DNA from: Ophiothrix spiculata
Lineage: Eukaryota > Echinodermata > Ophiuroidea > Amphilepidida > Ophiotrichidae
Length of the DNA: 47,649 bases
Assembly: GCA_000969725.1 (NCBI GenBank)
Contig: JXSR01S063946.1
Reading direction: 5' to 3' (one strand)
How positions within the stretch are numbered: the first letter of the stretch is position 1; every line of letters begins with the position of its first letter. The position numbers and the translations under genes were made by a program. A model generated the notes under the pieces. It did no database searches, was not told where the DNA came from, and saw only the letters and a list, made by a program, of their open reading frames with translations. Shown piece by piece: positions 10,745-23,513 of this stretch.

Positions 10745-12204
10745 CATGTCGGGAGTAGTTTATGTTGCAAGATTTTAAAAAGTTATAATATCTGTAATAG
10801 CTGTAGGTATGATTGGGATTAGTGCTCAAATTTTAAGTGATGATTCAATTAGTCCATATGTAATTTTGCTACAGAATGATTGAAAAGAAGCAATGATATA
10901 GTTAACATGTTATGATTATATTGAGACACGGTAGGGAGTCTCGTTAGTTTTGCAGAACAGAGTGTGATTTAGTACTAAAAGTGGTTTTGGAGTAACTGTC
11001 GTTACTGCAAATGACCAAGCTTGTAGTTGTGGCAGACGACCAAGCATTTGATGTAAAATATTATTGTAAAGAAACCAGTTGATTTTCATCATTCAACACC
11101 TTAGAACATCGAATACCTTGTAATTTTTAAATCCCTTCAAGGATGAACTCTTACTGAATTAAATAGGTGTTATGTCTCAAGTTATGCATTCACAGTTGGT
11201 CTCTTATGAAACCTAAGCACGTTCCAACATCTTTTAGCAGGGAACGTAGTTTTCTTAGTATTTCTTGATGTTTATAATGCTTGCAGATTAGAATATGCAT
11301 ACAGGAAATGTTCTAAGGTTCCGCTACTTTCTGGGGCCTCGGTACAATGCCCGGTAGAATAGCGTAACAGAAGGATCCATGGTATTGTAACTCTATGTTG
11401 TATGACCTGGGGTGAAATGGGAGCTAGGGATATTACATTGTATGGCACAAGTTTCTTTTTATGTACATTGTGAGCATATAATCTCTTAGTATTTTCCTCA
11501 ATATGATTTAAAGTGTTGTCAGTGCTTAGAAATAGGTTAGCTAAAGATACATATTTCCATGGCCTTAGTTCTATTTTTGGAGGTATCGAAACTGAAAATT
11601 AATACAGCCTCTACTGATGTTATAGGGTATGCATGTCTTTGAAGGAGATAGTCATATCTGACATGACACAAAATCTTTGTGACGTGTATCTTTTTTTGCA
11701 ATACTTTATATAGATTTGTTCTGAAAAGATTTCCCAACTGCATTGCAAAAGAATAGCATAATGGTATCAAAGACACCATGTCAAGAGTTCTGTCACTTCA
11801 TTTGTAAGGGGAATAGTAGAATAGTATCTGTAACATTGGATGAATGTCCCAGATTTGTTGATACATGTTTCACATATTGTAAATAAAATAACCTAGGCTT
11901 CCTTTTTATTTCAAACCTCTGCAATGGAGGAAGATAAGATAGGTTATAAGAAAGCTATAGTTTGATGCAAAGAGACCTGCCCTGATTATAGAAGACGGAT
12001 TGAAATCATGGGCATTATGCGATATATAATAGTCTGTCTATATGTTCAATAGTGTTCATTGTGTGTTACCTTACAACAGAGCTTTCCTGTTCACATATTA
12101 TATACATATCTTAATGGCCCAACTCTATTTTAATACATGATGTAGGAAATGAATATTGTGACCTATAAGTACTCAGTAGTGTGTCTTGGTCTTTTAAGAT
12201 ACAG

Positions 12205-12345
12205 CTTTTCAAGTTCTGTCTAATTGAGAGCTTGTGTTGTCAACTGGAAAAACATAGGTTCTGAAACAATAGATGTGGAGTTCAAACCTGATTCTGACTA
12301 ATAAGCATGCTCTTGGGCAGATTGATTTACCATAAACGAGCTGTC
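12205..12345 (+). repeat. Possible decayed tRNA-derived SINE
   Basis: GTGGAGTTCAAACCTG resembles a Pol III B box, GTGTTGTCAACTGG lies where an A box could be, and TGCTCTTGGGCAG resembles a word common in marine SINEs. A partial relative occurs in C near 42603. No tail or target duplication is defined. Confidence 0.3.
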
Positions 12346-12894
12346 CACTGATACCAATAACTCAAGTGTGACTTTTAGACCAAAAATGTACCTATCAATG
12401 TGGCCCTCACATATATGTAATGTCACAACCCAACTTTAAGTGTCAAACAACATCTACTCTTCCCTTCCCTTATTGAAGAATATTCTTATGTTTCACATGT
12501 ATGGCCTAGGGTGAGTAACTTTAGTATTATGTGACATGTAATATGATTTGGAATTATATTTCCAAGTATATAACATGCATTCATTTGTTTTGAACTTTTG
12601 TAATACCAAGGGCTTTTATTTAAAACAGCTGCATTGTTATTTTCTTGATTCATTTTGAAACAAAATTTGTCATTGGTTCTATCAATTATTTTTAAAAAAT
12701 CATTTTGACCCATAAGCATTAGATTAATTTGCAAAATAAACCACTGATTTGACCATTTCAGATACACTTTTGTATGCTGAAGTGTTTTCCCATGGAAATT
12801 ATGTTTCAACAGATTACCAATTAATTACTACAATCTGCAGTTTTTCAAAATAGAACATTCCTTTTGGAGCCATGCAAAGAATATTACAAAGACA

Positions 12895-14230
12895 TGACAA
12901 TCATTGAAGTACTGGTGATATATCAACAAAGTTTCAAAGCCTGTCTTACACACTCAATTATACTACTCAAGTCTCTCCTGCCTCACCAGTAAACTTTCCT
13001 GTTTACATGTAATTTGCATTGCCAAGAGGGTATAATTTAAGTGTGCTGTTTGGTAAAAGAGAATTTTTTAATATACAAATTACAGGTGTGCAAAACAGTG
13101 CGACTATATCTGTGTCTCTTGAGTTTTGATTTGCTTTGCAACTTGACTTTCTTTGCGGTGCATTGTAAAGGATATGTCGCCATATACCATTTGCAGTGTT
13201 TTTACCTCGGATTTGATTTGAAACAGATGGTCTTGTTTATGCCTAAATTGTTCGTGTTTTAATTCCTTAGGCACTCTAAACTTCCTGTCATCAAGTCTGA
13301 CCTGTGTTTGGTCTCTGATGAAGTTTTGACCCTCTTTTCATGTTCCATGTAATTCTTGTTTGTCATCTTATTGACCTTGAAAAATTACTTCAGGAAGATG
13401 AAACAGTTTCATGTACTGGGATTTTCAAAATGATAATATAATTAATTTCAGATAGCATGGATTGGATGTTTAAAAGAGCTTGGTCCCATTTCATTTGAAA
13501 GATCACTACTAATGAGGTTTCCATTTCAAATTTCATTTGAATTGGTTAAACCGTTTTGATTTTACGACTAATTTTCCAAAATGAAACATGTTTCAGCCTT
13601 CAAATTTCACATGGATTAAGAGAAAAATGTAAAAACAGTTTGGCACCAAAATCTCAAAAAGCTTTGAAAAAAAGTTGGAGCAATTGGACATAGCTCCTTT
13701 AAGACACACCAGTGAGCAAGAAATGATTTTCATTTTTAGTTCAGTACTTGCTGGATATATCCATTTTGTATATACTTACTCTGGACTATGTGCAAGAAAC
13801 ATTAGGACCAGACAAGAGTTAAAATACTGGTGATTATATCAACACAAATTGCCCAAGCCTATCATGCATTCAATCCTACTCAAGTCTCCCCTGCCTCACC
13901 AATAAACTTTCCTGTTTACACGCAATGTGCACCGCCAAGGGTTGAAATTCAAGTTTGATGTTGAGTAAAAGAGAAATGATTCTGTTACAAATTGCAGGTG
14001 TGTGGAACAGCTCGTTTTTGTTTGCATCTCTTGGGTTCTGATTTGCCTTGCATCAAGGTGTGCATCTCTTGGGTTCTGATTTGCCTTGCATCAAGGTTTC
14101 TCTTCACAATGTTGTTTATGTATGACCCAAGGGTGGGAACACAAGTATGATGTATGCTTGATATGAGATACAGTTGAAATGCAATATGCATTTGTAATTT
14201 AGACTTTGCTTTGTATCACATTTTCTTGTT
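12895..14230. repeat. Subrepeat copies A1 and A2 within unit A
   Basis: Two diverged copies of a block of about 450 bp lie at about 12895-13385 and 13790-14230. Each carries CTCCTGCCTCACC-like, AAACTTTCCTGTTTACA, ATTGCAGGTGTG-like and CATCTTAATGACCTTGAAAA-like words in the same order. Copy A2 has an internal tandem duplication of CATCTCTTGGGTTCTGATTT (about 14024-14095). Related copies are B1 and B2 in unit B and one in C. Confidence 0.7.
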
Positions 14231-14234
14231 CATA

Positions 14235-15242
14235 CAGGGTGTCCAAAAATTAACTACCCATTTTTAAATGCTTATAACTTTAAAACCAGGATTTGCATGG
14301 TAACTATAGACATATGTACTGATAGAGGAAACTTGCAGAATTAATTTGGTACCAAACATGATATAATTGTCATTTTTGAAAATCATTTTCAACGTAAATT
14401 ACGTCAAACGTAAAAAGCCTACTTTCATATTGAGAAGAAAAACAAATGTGCGAGTCAAATGTAGAGGAGGGATCAATCTTTGAAGACATGAGAATAATAC
14501 ATGATCATTTTAATGACCAATTCAGCTAAACAGCTTTTACAATGTTAATACAAAGATTTTTTATTGTAGTTTTGTCTTAACAATTGCATAATGCTCATTA
14601 AAATGTTTTTAATTTGTCAAAGCGTAACTCTCGCATTATGCTCATCTTTAAATGGTACACAACAGCATTACCCCTTATTACACATTCAAAGTTACACTCA
14701 CAGGGACATACCAAATTACCTCCTTCTTACTAGATAAAGCTGCCTAGTATTTCAGAATATGTTCTAGATGGCCTCCTTGCAGATTTCAAAAATTCTTTTA
14801 CTCTAACGACAAAGCTCTGGACATTTGTGCATGCGTTCTTCTTGATCTTGCTGTTTTCACTGGTGTTGTTCTGTTTCAGGTCAGGAATAGTCCAGGGTGT
14901 TGGGATGTACTGTCCTTCAGATAACTCAAAAAAGTAATCGAGCGGACTTAAATCATGGGAGTGAAAGGGCCAGGGTTTCTTTGTCTTGAGCAATATGATT
15001 GTTCATCATGTCGTCATAGTGAAGTGGCAGAAGTGTATCAACACTGTATGGTATATTGGCTCAACCACTTTGAACTTTCAGACCTTCTTGCTATCTTAGA
15101 AGTTTACTGATTCCATAACGTTGGGTACCAAAAGAATTCTACAAGTCTTCTCTCTCAACACATATGTCTAGAATTGTAATACGAATCTTGGTTTTAAAGT
15201 TATAAGCATTTAAAAATGGGTAGTTAATTTTTGGACACCCTG
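14235..15242 (-). mobile_element. Mariner-like (IS630/Tc1/mariner) transposon, degenerate, 1008 bp
   Basis: It is bounded by terminal inverted repeats of about 60 bp starting CAGGGTGTCCAAAAATTAAC, nearly identical at both ends (14235-14294 and 15183-15242). A TA lies on each side. Unit B keeps the empty site (TTGTTCATATATCATC near 30660), so the TA duplication is directly shown. The minus-strand frame at 14730-14993 includes HSHDLSPLDYFF and later TPWTIPDLKQ. This matches the P-H-S-P-D-L-S-P-L-D-Y-F signature around the last catalytic Asp of mariner-type DD(E/D) transposases. The coding region is short and broken, so the element is nonautonomous. Confidence 0.92.
14730..14993 (-). pseudogene. 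Mariner-type transposase C-terminal remnant
   Basis: The open frame of 87 codons spans the C-terminal third of a mariner-type DDE transposase. The motif SHDLSPLDYFFEL near residues 12-24 corresponds to the S-P-D-L-S-P-L-D-Y-F-L-W catalytic block, followed at the usual spacing by a TP.TI.DLK stretch. Full-length family members are about 340 residues. The N-terminal DNA-binding part and the first two catalytic acids are not readable in this element, so no active enzyme is expected. The methionine start is arbitrary. Confidence 0.8.
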
Positions 15243-15743
15243 TATATCATCTTAATGACCTTGAAAAGTTACTTTCATTTTTTATTAAAGGGACATTAAA
15301 CAATCTTCCCTGTGCATGATACCATACCAGATTTATCTTTTTGTCATTTTTTATGTTTCTATATATGGTAAATTCTGGCAAATTCTTTGTTGCATACATC
15401 ATATCAGTTTGCATTAGTATGGTAACTTAAATCAAAAAAACAATGTGTCCATTCATCTGAATAAAGATATTAGTGTCATTTTGACGTTCTCAGACAGCTG
15501 TGAATATGACAATAAATATATGTTCTTTGTTTAATCTTTGGTATAAGTGTTAACAATCCACATCTTAAAACCTTTCTCTAATTTGATTTGATTTGATTTA
15601 CACTGTACTTGCATGTAACATGCACACCCCATGAAGGAGTCTACTCGTACAGGGGACCAACAGCTTAATGTGACTTTTGAACCGGCCACTATAGTCTAAA
15701 CCTTATGAATATGATGTAACACTGATATAAACGGTAGAAAACA

Positions 15744-15961
15744 GATGTCAGATGTACCTTAAACACACGTAACAAAGTAAATTTGTTCTGATTAGTTTTG
15801 GGTCATTGTGCATTTAGTGTATACCAGNNNNNNNNNNNNNNNNNNNNNNNNNNNNNNNNNNNNNNNNNNNNNNNNNNGATGTCAGATGTACCTTAAACAC
15901 ACGTAACAAAGTAAATTTGTTCTGATTAGTTTTGGGTCATTGTGCATTTAGTGTATACCAG
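15744..15961. other. Assembly gap (50 N) flanked by the same 84 bp on both sides
   Basis: Positions 15744-15827 and 15878-15961 are the same 84 bases (starting GATGTCAGATGTACC and ending GTGTATACCAG), separated by exactly 50 N at 15828-15877. Unit B has this sequence once and uninterrupted at about 31687-31771. The two contigs probably overlap, and the duplication and gap are artefacts. Confidence 0.9.
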
Positions 15962-16296
15962 AGTTGCAGGCTCAGTAGTAGACATGAATATGACATATGT
16001 TTAAAGGGGTTGCCCATGATTCTCAACAATTCAAAATGTTGACAGAATCTCTACTTTGTTGAGAAAATACTTGCTGAATAGTGCAAATACATTGAAATGG
16101 TAGAAGTCATTATGATTCGACTTTATTTAATCCCATTTTACTCAAAGTATCATATTTGTGTCACTTCCCAATCTTTTATACTCCCTGGTTATAATTGCTT
16201 TAAAATATAACTTGTGACCAAATATCACTCACATGATAATCATACCATTTTAACACAATTTGCTTCACTATCATTCCAGCATGCCAAATCAGTTCT

Positions 16297-16350
16297 AGAA
16301 ATATAATTATACTTTAAATTATATTAAATTATACTTTAAATTATATTAAA
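16297..16350. repeat. Short AT-rich tandem duplication private to unit A
   Basis: AATTATACTTTAAATTATAT occurs twice in tandem, inside a stretch (about 16230-16370) that is absent from unit B. Confidence 0.8.
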
Positions 16351-17968
16351 ACATATTTCTATATCTGAGCTATTTTCATCTCTAGTCGTAAAATAGATTT
16401 TATCTGTCGAGCTGATTTTTTCAATTTCAATCTTAATTCTATCCACATGTTAGCTATTAAAAGCAAACACACTGATGACACTTCACAAACAAGTAAAAAT
16501 GCAGAGTACTAAGCAAAAATAATTGAGGTACATTATTATGTACAGACAGGCGTTATGTTAACAAAATATTGTGCTGGTCTGGTTGATTGAAGTATGTAAG
16601 TTATTGTTTTAAATTTTCAGTACTGTGTAACCCAGTTATTTAGAATTTCGAATAGGGTTTAATAGCATGTAATGTAGGTTTCAGAATCTGATCCAAAGTT
16701 TCCACAATGTGACATCTCTTTCTTGTTATGGTAAGCAACTTTTTTGAGTCAAATATGACATGTCAATCAAACCAAGACTATGTTTTACTTGCAGCAATGC
16801 ATCATAAGTATCACTACTTAATACCACCAAATATGATACAGTTGTTTTAAAGAGAATCATAAAAATTCCAAATACACAATCACAGAGTCTAGGACATATT
16901 TTTTTCCCACCACCAATCACTAATATTATAAAGCAACTTGACAGGGCAATTTAGTTTACAATACACCAACTGTCAGACATGATTGAGTTATATTTTTACA
17001 AGCATACAGCATTTATGCAACAAAAATATTATGCTTCTCTGCAGTCTATGTTACGGTTTTCAGTCCATTTTGCTATTTATGCTACATACTAGTAGTTGTC
17101 TAGAACATTATAAGCAGAGTTCAATAACATTTGAAGTGGAATTCATCAATTGTACCTGTCACATTGCATTACATACACTGATATAGCACTGTTAAACCAT
17201 TTTCGAGATGAATATTTAAGTTTTTATTGATATGTATAGGCCAGATTTCGTTTCATTTTTGATGTATTGGACAATACAGATGAAAATATTCCCCCAAAAT
17301 AGACATTTTGCAAGCACTTTTTACATTTGCCTTTTCAAAATCCTACCAAACAGTTTATCATTCTCAGTTGGCATAGTTTTTTTTTTTTGATTTCCTTTAA
17401 AAACCTTGGGACTTACATTTATATTTTAACTACATAGATTGAAATATTTTTCTCTAATCAATGCCTTTTTTTTTCTTATTTTACCTGATTTTTCTTGTGA
17501 ACAATATGATATCAGATTATTAGTTGTAAAGCAAGTATGTTTCAGAATAGAGTAGTTGTAAACTAGTCACAAATTTCAAAGACACAATTGGTTGCAAGAC
17601 AAAACCAGATTTCACCAATTCTGTCCAGGGACAGGACATTTCTTCCCAAGTTCATTTTGAAACAGTTAAACCAGTACCAATCTAACCTAGGTTTTTTTTT
17701 TTTTTTTTTTCGGAAGACACAAACCAATATAAAGCTAAAACTACAAATTCCAGTGATCTATATAGAAAGCCACTTACTACCCAAAAAACATTTTTGTAGA
17801 TCAATGGGCTATCTAGAACTCAGGTTTTCTAGTAATTATTGGGTGAATTATACTGTGATGGTGGATTTGTATTGTAGATAATATCACTGAAAAAACAAAG
17901 GTCCTATGGATCAGACTAGATAACTTAACCAGTAGAATATTTTGCTCACAAATTATTTCTGTGATTAA

Positions 17969-18316
17969 AGCAATACTATAAAGTGTTAAAAATGGAGCGC
18001 CCCCTTTCACCCATTACTTTTGATTTTATTAGCTTATTGGGTGTGTTTTGGTAGATATTAATACCTTCCAAACGATTTGACTTAAATATGTTTACTTTTT
18101 CTGTTATAGCCATTTGATGAATTAAATTCGGGATCCCAAATTTAATTCCATGTGTATCAGTATAGGAAAGCACACATGTGCTTTTTTATCCATTTTGCTG
18201 TGGCATAAAAAGTTTCTGACAAAATACACTTGAAAAAGGTTTTAGAAAGTCACATTCCTTCATATTAAGTTGTTTTTACTCAAAACTATTTCTGATCAAA
18301 ATCTTATAGTAATGCT
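17969..18316. mobile_element. piggyBac-like MITE (TTAA target), complete copy in unit A
   Basis: Terminal inverted repeats AGCAATACTATAA and AGCATTACTATAA (right end complemented) are flanked by TTAA at 17965-17968 and 18317-18320. Unit B has the unoccupied site GTAATTAATGAAACTAGC near 33480. There is no coding capacity. The TTAA target and 348-bp size fit a nonautonomous piggyBac-type element. Confidence 0.88.
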
Positions 18317-18533
18317 TTAATGAAACTAGCAAATGTAATCAAGAGAGACGTTCAATCATTACCCATCTTTCAGCATCTAGTCATAAGTTGAAAATCTTTA
18401 CTTCTAATTGTTGTTTTTTCCCGAACAAAAGTAATTGTGTACTCAGGCAATGATACAGGCTATTATTAGGATAGGGTATGCATTAATTGAAGGAACTGAA
18501 ACCTTTAATACAAGCAAATTTTGGTAGTTGGCT

Positions 18534-18568
18534 TGAACCATTTTTGATCAAAATCTTATAGTATTGCT
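18534..18568. mobile_element. Solo end fragment of the piggyBac-like MITE
   Basis: ACCATTTTTGATCAAAATCT followed by TATAGTATTGCT and TTAA matches the right terminus of the TTAA family. The rest of the element is missing. Confidence 0.8.
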
Positions 18569-18701
18569 TTAAAGGTCTTACTGTTATCTGATTCCTTGCC
18601 TCAATTTATCACACTTGATAAAATAAGACACATTTTATCCAGTAGCTTTATTCAGTTGATGTTGAATCACTTATTGTACCTTAAATGTACTAATGTGTTC
18701 C

Positions 18702-18880
18702 TGAAGTATGAAATGGCTAGTTTGGTAACATTTGATATGTCTCATCATGGGCCCTTGTCGGACATTTTTCAATACAATCCAATTGGCAAAACTTCTCACA
18801 TATCCCGCCACCTGAAGTATGAAGTAAGATTGGTAACATATGATATGAGAAGTCTCATGTTGGACACTTGTTGGTCAAAT
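18702..18880. repeat. Local tandem duplication of about 108 bp in unit A
   Basis: CTGAAGTATGAA...TTGGTAACAT(T/A)TGATATG...GGACA(T/C) occurs twice, near 18702 and 18811. The stretch is absent from unit B, which joins directly near 33930-33950. Confidence 0.65.
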
Positions 18881-19908
18881 GCTGGACATCACAAAATACC
18901 AATGCAATTTACAAAGCATCTCAGATTTCAAGCAGCCATTCCAGTGATGAGATTTCTACACCATAAACCTTGATTGCATTTCAACCTGTGTATCAGATTT
19001 CTACTTGGTGTCAGTGATAGCCGTCTCAATACACTTTACACGTATCATCTGTCAGACTGACCACTTCATTGTCCTAAGTACAAAATGCTTATCTCCACAC
19101 AACACTACATGGAAGGTAGTAAAGCAGTCAGCATTGGGGCAAAAAAAAAATTGTTTGGTTGTCTTCGACCGCCCACCCCTATTTTCTGAAAATGGAAAAA
19201 AGTTTTTACTGTACAAAAGCTTAATTTCCAGATTTCAAAAAAAAAAGTTGTTTATTTCTTTGAGAATTTTGATTTTTTGAAAACATTTTTTAAGTTGTTG
19301 TTTTCATTTTGTTTCCATTTTAAACTTGTATAAAGAGATTTTTCGGTACAGTAGACTTACTTGGATCTTTATAGAGGCCATAAGTTGGTGTAAGTTTCAC
19401 TTTCATTTGAATTTTTTTTTAAATCTGTCCGCCTGCACTTGCTCAAAAAAAGTTGTGGAGGACAACAAAACAATTTTTTTTGGCCTTGTCTATTTAATGT
19501 GATGTGAATAACTATCAAGTTAGATATCAATTTAACACTCGAAGGACTTATATTTCAAAACTTAAAAAGACTTGAACTTCAAATCTAAATCTTAAAAGAA
19601 TTTAGTAAAAATGATTCATTTGTTGAATATAATTCAGAGATGAACTAGTTATGACACCAAATTTTGTTATTTTGTAATCCATCCTTTCTTCTAGGATTTT
19701 CCGACACAAAGTTTTAGTGATTTTCTTCCTTTGAATGGAATTTGATTTGAAAGGAGCAATTTATGATCCACTTTTTATCTTCAAGGTCACCTCTGTCAAA
19801 GTGAGTTTTTTAGCTAGTACGAATATGGTATGTGTTACAAACCCAAAGCCATTCTTTCAAATGTGCTTTCATTCTTAAAAGAAAGAGAGACAAATGTGGC
19901 ATTTTCTA

Positions 19909-19938
19909 ATTACTGTCGAGACCCCGACAGTAATTACA
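19909..19938. repeat. Short hairpin TAATTACTGTCG...CGACAGTAATTA
   Basis: Perfect 12-bp arms flank a loop of about 5 bp. Unit B (about 35001-35030) has the same structure with one mismatch. Confidence 0.8.
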
Positions 19939-21155
19939 ACACAGTAGTCTATGGAGATTTTTGATATATATACTAAAAATGCTTGTAACTTGAAAACAAT
20001 GGTTGGAATCAGATTAAATTTTCAGAATACTTATATATTGTACTCTTCTTTTTATTAAGCTAGAAAAAAAGGTTTTTGTCACATTTGAGCCATGAATTGC
20101 ACTTTTAAGACTCTTTGAAATTCCCTTTATTACTTACTTGTTTACATATGGCTTGAAGTTTTACCTATGATTTATTAATACTAAATCTTGGGTATGACAA
20201 TATCAATTTCAAGCCTATTTCTTGCATAAAACTTTGTATTACAAAAAGCCTAAAGAGTGTCTTAAATTTCATGCTTTGGACACCCAATACATTGCCTACA
20301 GCTATTGGACAGCAAACTTGAGGCTGCAATTTGCTTATTTTTTACACTCAAGATAAGCATATAAGTGTGGAGTAAAATTGTGCCCAACTCAGAAATTTTG
20401 CCTGAATTCATGAGCCCTCTTATTAGAAACGGGTGTGCTATTCTCATTCAATTGCAGTGAAACCTAATGCAAGAAAAGGTTAGCAGATCTCTTTATCTGA
20501 CTGAGATCAGGGCATCATGATGTGAAGTAGCTCTGAGAAGTCTATATCAGTGTCATCATAGATACCTCCTTGCCGTCACTTGATGGTACCTTAATTGCAA
20601 CCATTATATTAGTAGTAGGAGCTTTGTTGAGCTGTTAGTTCATTCCTCCTTGGCTGTGCATGAATGTCTTGTACAAAAATAAAAATTCTTTCTTAATTCT
20701 TAATAAGTGGAAAGACATCTGGTTCATCTGACAGTTATTTGTTGTGTGTTGAAGTTTACTTTCATCATTTAGTTCTTAAAGTGAAGTTTTTTTGTTTGAA
20801 GAAGGAACAACGATTTTATGTATAAGACCATAATGCAAATTGTCTCTTTTAGATTATATCTTCACATGTCTTACTTAATAAATAAACCATGTAATTTAAC
20901 TCTTTTTGTGCTTATAAATCAATAATACTCTCCTTTTTTTATGTCAGTACTATTTCCTAAAGTGATCCAGATATTCACTATTGTTAGCCTGTGTGAAAGC
21001 ATTTCAGCTATAAAGCCGAGTCCAACAAATAGCCTATCATAATTATTATGATATGTTGGATTAAGTTATATATATTATTAATTGAACAAATAATACTAAC
21101 ACTGCTTGTTTACATTTTACGTGTCCTACATTTTAAGTATCAACTCATCCCTTTT

Positions 21156-22130
21156 AAAGTATATTTCAACATGTATTGAGTTATTTTAAGGTGGTTCTAA
21201 CGGCTACGGTGTCCTGCACAGAATTTGTTCAAAATTTCACAGAATATGCAGAATGATGAAAAAAACTTGTATTCCAAATTTTGATTTTTTTCCGTCAAAG
21301 CGTTTGTGAGTGACGCTATTTTTTATTTTCCAATTTCCCATAGACTTTGTACATGGCAAATTTGGCCACCATGAAAATTGCACAAAATTTCGCAAATTTC
21401 TGAAAAAAATTCTATTTACAAAATATTTTTTTTCTGTGGCTGTGGTTCACTAAAGAAACTATTTGTTGTTTCCTTGAATGGCAAACTGATCACAGATTGT
21501 CATACATTTTGATTTAAAGAAATATCTCTCATCGTTTACGAATACGAGACTTCTAATGTTTCTATTTCTCAAATTTTATTGTGTTATTTTCTAGAAACAC
21601 TGAATAGCCAGATTTCTCAGAATTTTCATTCATACTTCCCATGCTTCAATTTCAACAAACAAGGTGTCAAATGAAAGCTTATCAAACTTGCAACAATCTC
21701 TCGTTGGCTTTTAAAATTAAAGTGTTTCTAGAAAATTTTATAGGTGTTTGAAAATATGCATAAATTTATGAGCTAAAAAATAATTTTTCTTGATAATAAA
21801 ACACTTTCTGGCAAAAAGCCCATGAGAGAATTTAGCTATTGTGATCCTTCACCAGCCCCTAAAATTTGAATGTCATAGCACATTCCCTCTTGACATGAAA
21901 ATTCAAAAACTCTGATTTTTTAGGGAATTTTCTAAAAATAAAGAAAAACATAAGAAATTGGCCGAATATTATAAAACTTATCAAATGTTACCATTGAAGG
22001 GTTTTCTTTAAATGGAAATAGGTTTTGTTTCCCTTTCCCAAAAACTATTCACTTTATACCCAATTTTCTGACATGTGTAAATAGCCGTTCAAGCTACCTT
22101 AATAACTCAATACATGTTGAAATATACTTT
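21156..22130. mobile_element. Fold-back insertion with 30-bp perfect inverted ends, unit A only
   Basis: AAAGTATATTTCAACATGTA...GTTATT at 21156-21185 is repeated in perfect inverse at 22101-22130. Inner sequence (AAGGTGG...ACGGCTA against TAGCCGTT...CTACCTT) is also complementary. Unit B has only one arm, joined directly to AAGTGTCAAG near 38090. The interior of about 910 bp has repeated TTTCTAGAAAA-type words and no coding signal. This is either an insertion in A that copied flank, or a deletion in B. Confidence 0.65.
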
Positions 22131-23163
22131 TGAAGTGTCAAGTTTAGTTTGCTTCTGTGACGTTGTATCACGTAAGATATAAGAAAGTTTCATTTCAGAA
22201 AGTGTATTTATTTCTTAATAAATCAGTGTCATGTCATTTATAATTTATTCTGTACTCACAGCAAAATTTCAATTTTGTCTATGTAAGTTAACCTGCACAT
22301 AAACATCCCTATCAGAGCACTTGCATCTCTGATCTCTCACCTTAACTTCAAGGATGTTGACCTTCTTTGTGACCTACTTCTGAGGCTGAATGCAGCATAC
22401 AAGTATGTTTACAAAAATAAAACAAAACTTACCCCCCCTCCCCCCCTCTAACTCAGCACCATTCCAGATGAAATGTGCTAATTCAGCTTGACTGAATGAT
22501 GCTGCAGAAGACCGTAATGGCACTTCACTCATGAGTGAAGTACTTTTGATGAATATTAGCTTTGGTGCAAGTTTTAGAAAATCTAGTGACTAGGTGTATG
22601 ACACTATATTCCCTATAACCATCACAACTCTCAAAGAGATATTTTAAAAATATGCAGGTTTTATTGCTAATGAAGCTTAAATGCATGCTGAAACCTAGAC
22701 AGTTTTTGTAAATCCAGAGAGTTCTTATACCACGCGAGTCAAAAAACTGCAATAATTAGATGGAAGCCATATTGTAAGAACAAAAGTAATTTCGAACAAA
22801 TAATATTAATTTCTAAATAGATCATGAATAAAGCTTTCAAAGGGTGAAAGAATGGTGCAAATTGATAAAGGCATTGCGAAGATATCCTTATTTGAATATT
22901 ATGGTATGAAAACAGTTCTGTCCAAATGAGCATGCCTCGTCAAACGACAGTTCATAACGAGTAAGAACCAATATTGAATTGAATTTCGTGCATGCACCTC
23001 TTGAATAATAACACCAACCGATTACCTTGCTCCAGTGAAAATCTCCTCTTAATCTATTAATTTAGATATAAAAGATAATTTAGGCGATCTTTCCAAGTGC
23101 AAAATGACACGTTTGGGGGTACTGTCTTAGAAGGGAGAGCTTATCAATCAGTCACTGTTTAAA

Positions 23164-23513
23164 ATGCCTCAAGATCAGTTCACAAACGAGCAACGTGCTC
23201 TTATTGCTGAGGTTTATTTTACCACCAAATCTCATGCAGAAGTAAAATGGAGATTCCGGGGTGCAATATCCCAATCGGGTGTACCATGTGCATCCACCAT
23301 CTATGAATTCAGGCGAAATTCAAAAGAACAAGAACAGTCCATAAACTAAAAAAAGAGAGATCTTGAAGACGGCGAATGGCAAGAAGCAGGAGAAACGTTG
23401 ACCGCGTTCGTCAGGCAAGGTATCCCGAAGTGAACTCGCAAAGAAATTCTTTGCCACATGTGTCCCAGTCCACGTTCAACCAAATATTGAATATTCAGGG
23501 CCACCAAGCTCAA
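23164..23513 (+). pseudogene. Transposase N-terminus (DUF4817-like helix-turn-helix), frameshifted
   Basis: The first open part (23164-23349) reads MPQDQFTNEQRALIAEVYFT... and then KSHAEVKWRFR. This resembles the F-T-x-E-x-R-x-F-I-V-E-x-Y...S-x-x-x-V-x-x-x-F-R pattern of the DUF4817 helix-turn-helix found at the start of many mariner-type transposases in invertebrates. After a stop at residue 62 the homology appears to continue in another frame (VDRVRQA...VSQSTFNQILNI, about 23400-23500), which matches the second DNA-binding helix region. A LINE insertion then breaks it. It is not functional. Confidence 0.7.

Noticed and set aside
12486..12809. 107-codon minus-strand frame
   Set aside because: It has AT-rich composition with no motif and no counterpart in B or C.
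15585..15710. Segment with GGGGACCAACAGCTTAATG considered as a SINE core
   Set aside because: The words are reminiscent of dispersed repeats in marine invertebrates, but I see no Pol III boxes, tail or target duplication. It occurs here only through the A/B duplication.
16726..16920. 64-codon minus-strand frame conserved with 32383-32571 in unit B
   Set aside because: A and B are almost identical at the nucleotide level here, so frame conservation is expected. The corresponding place in C is interrupted by insertions, and no domain is recognisable.
18596..18973. 125-codon + strand frame, the longest in the window
   Set aside because: It spans a local tandem duplication found only in unit A. 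It has no recognisable domain, and B lacks most of it.
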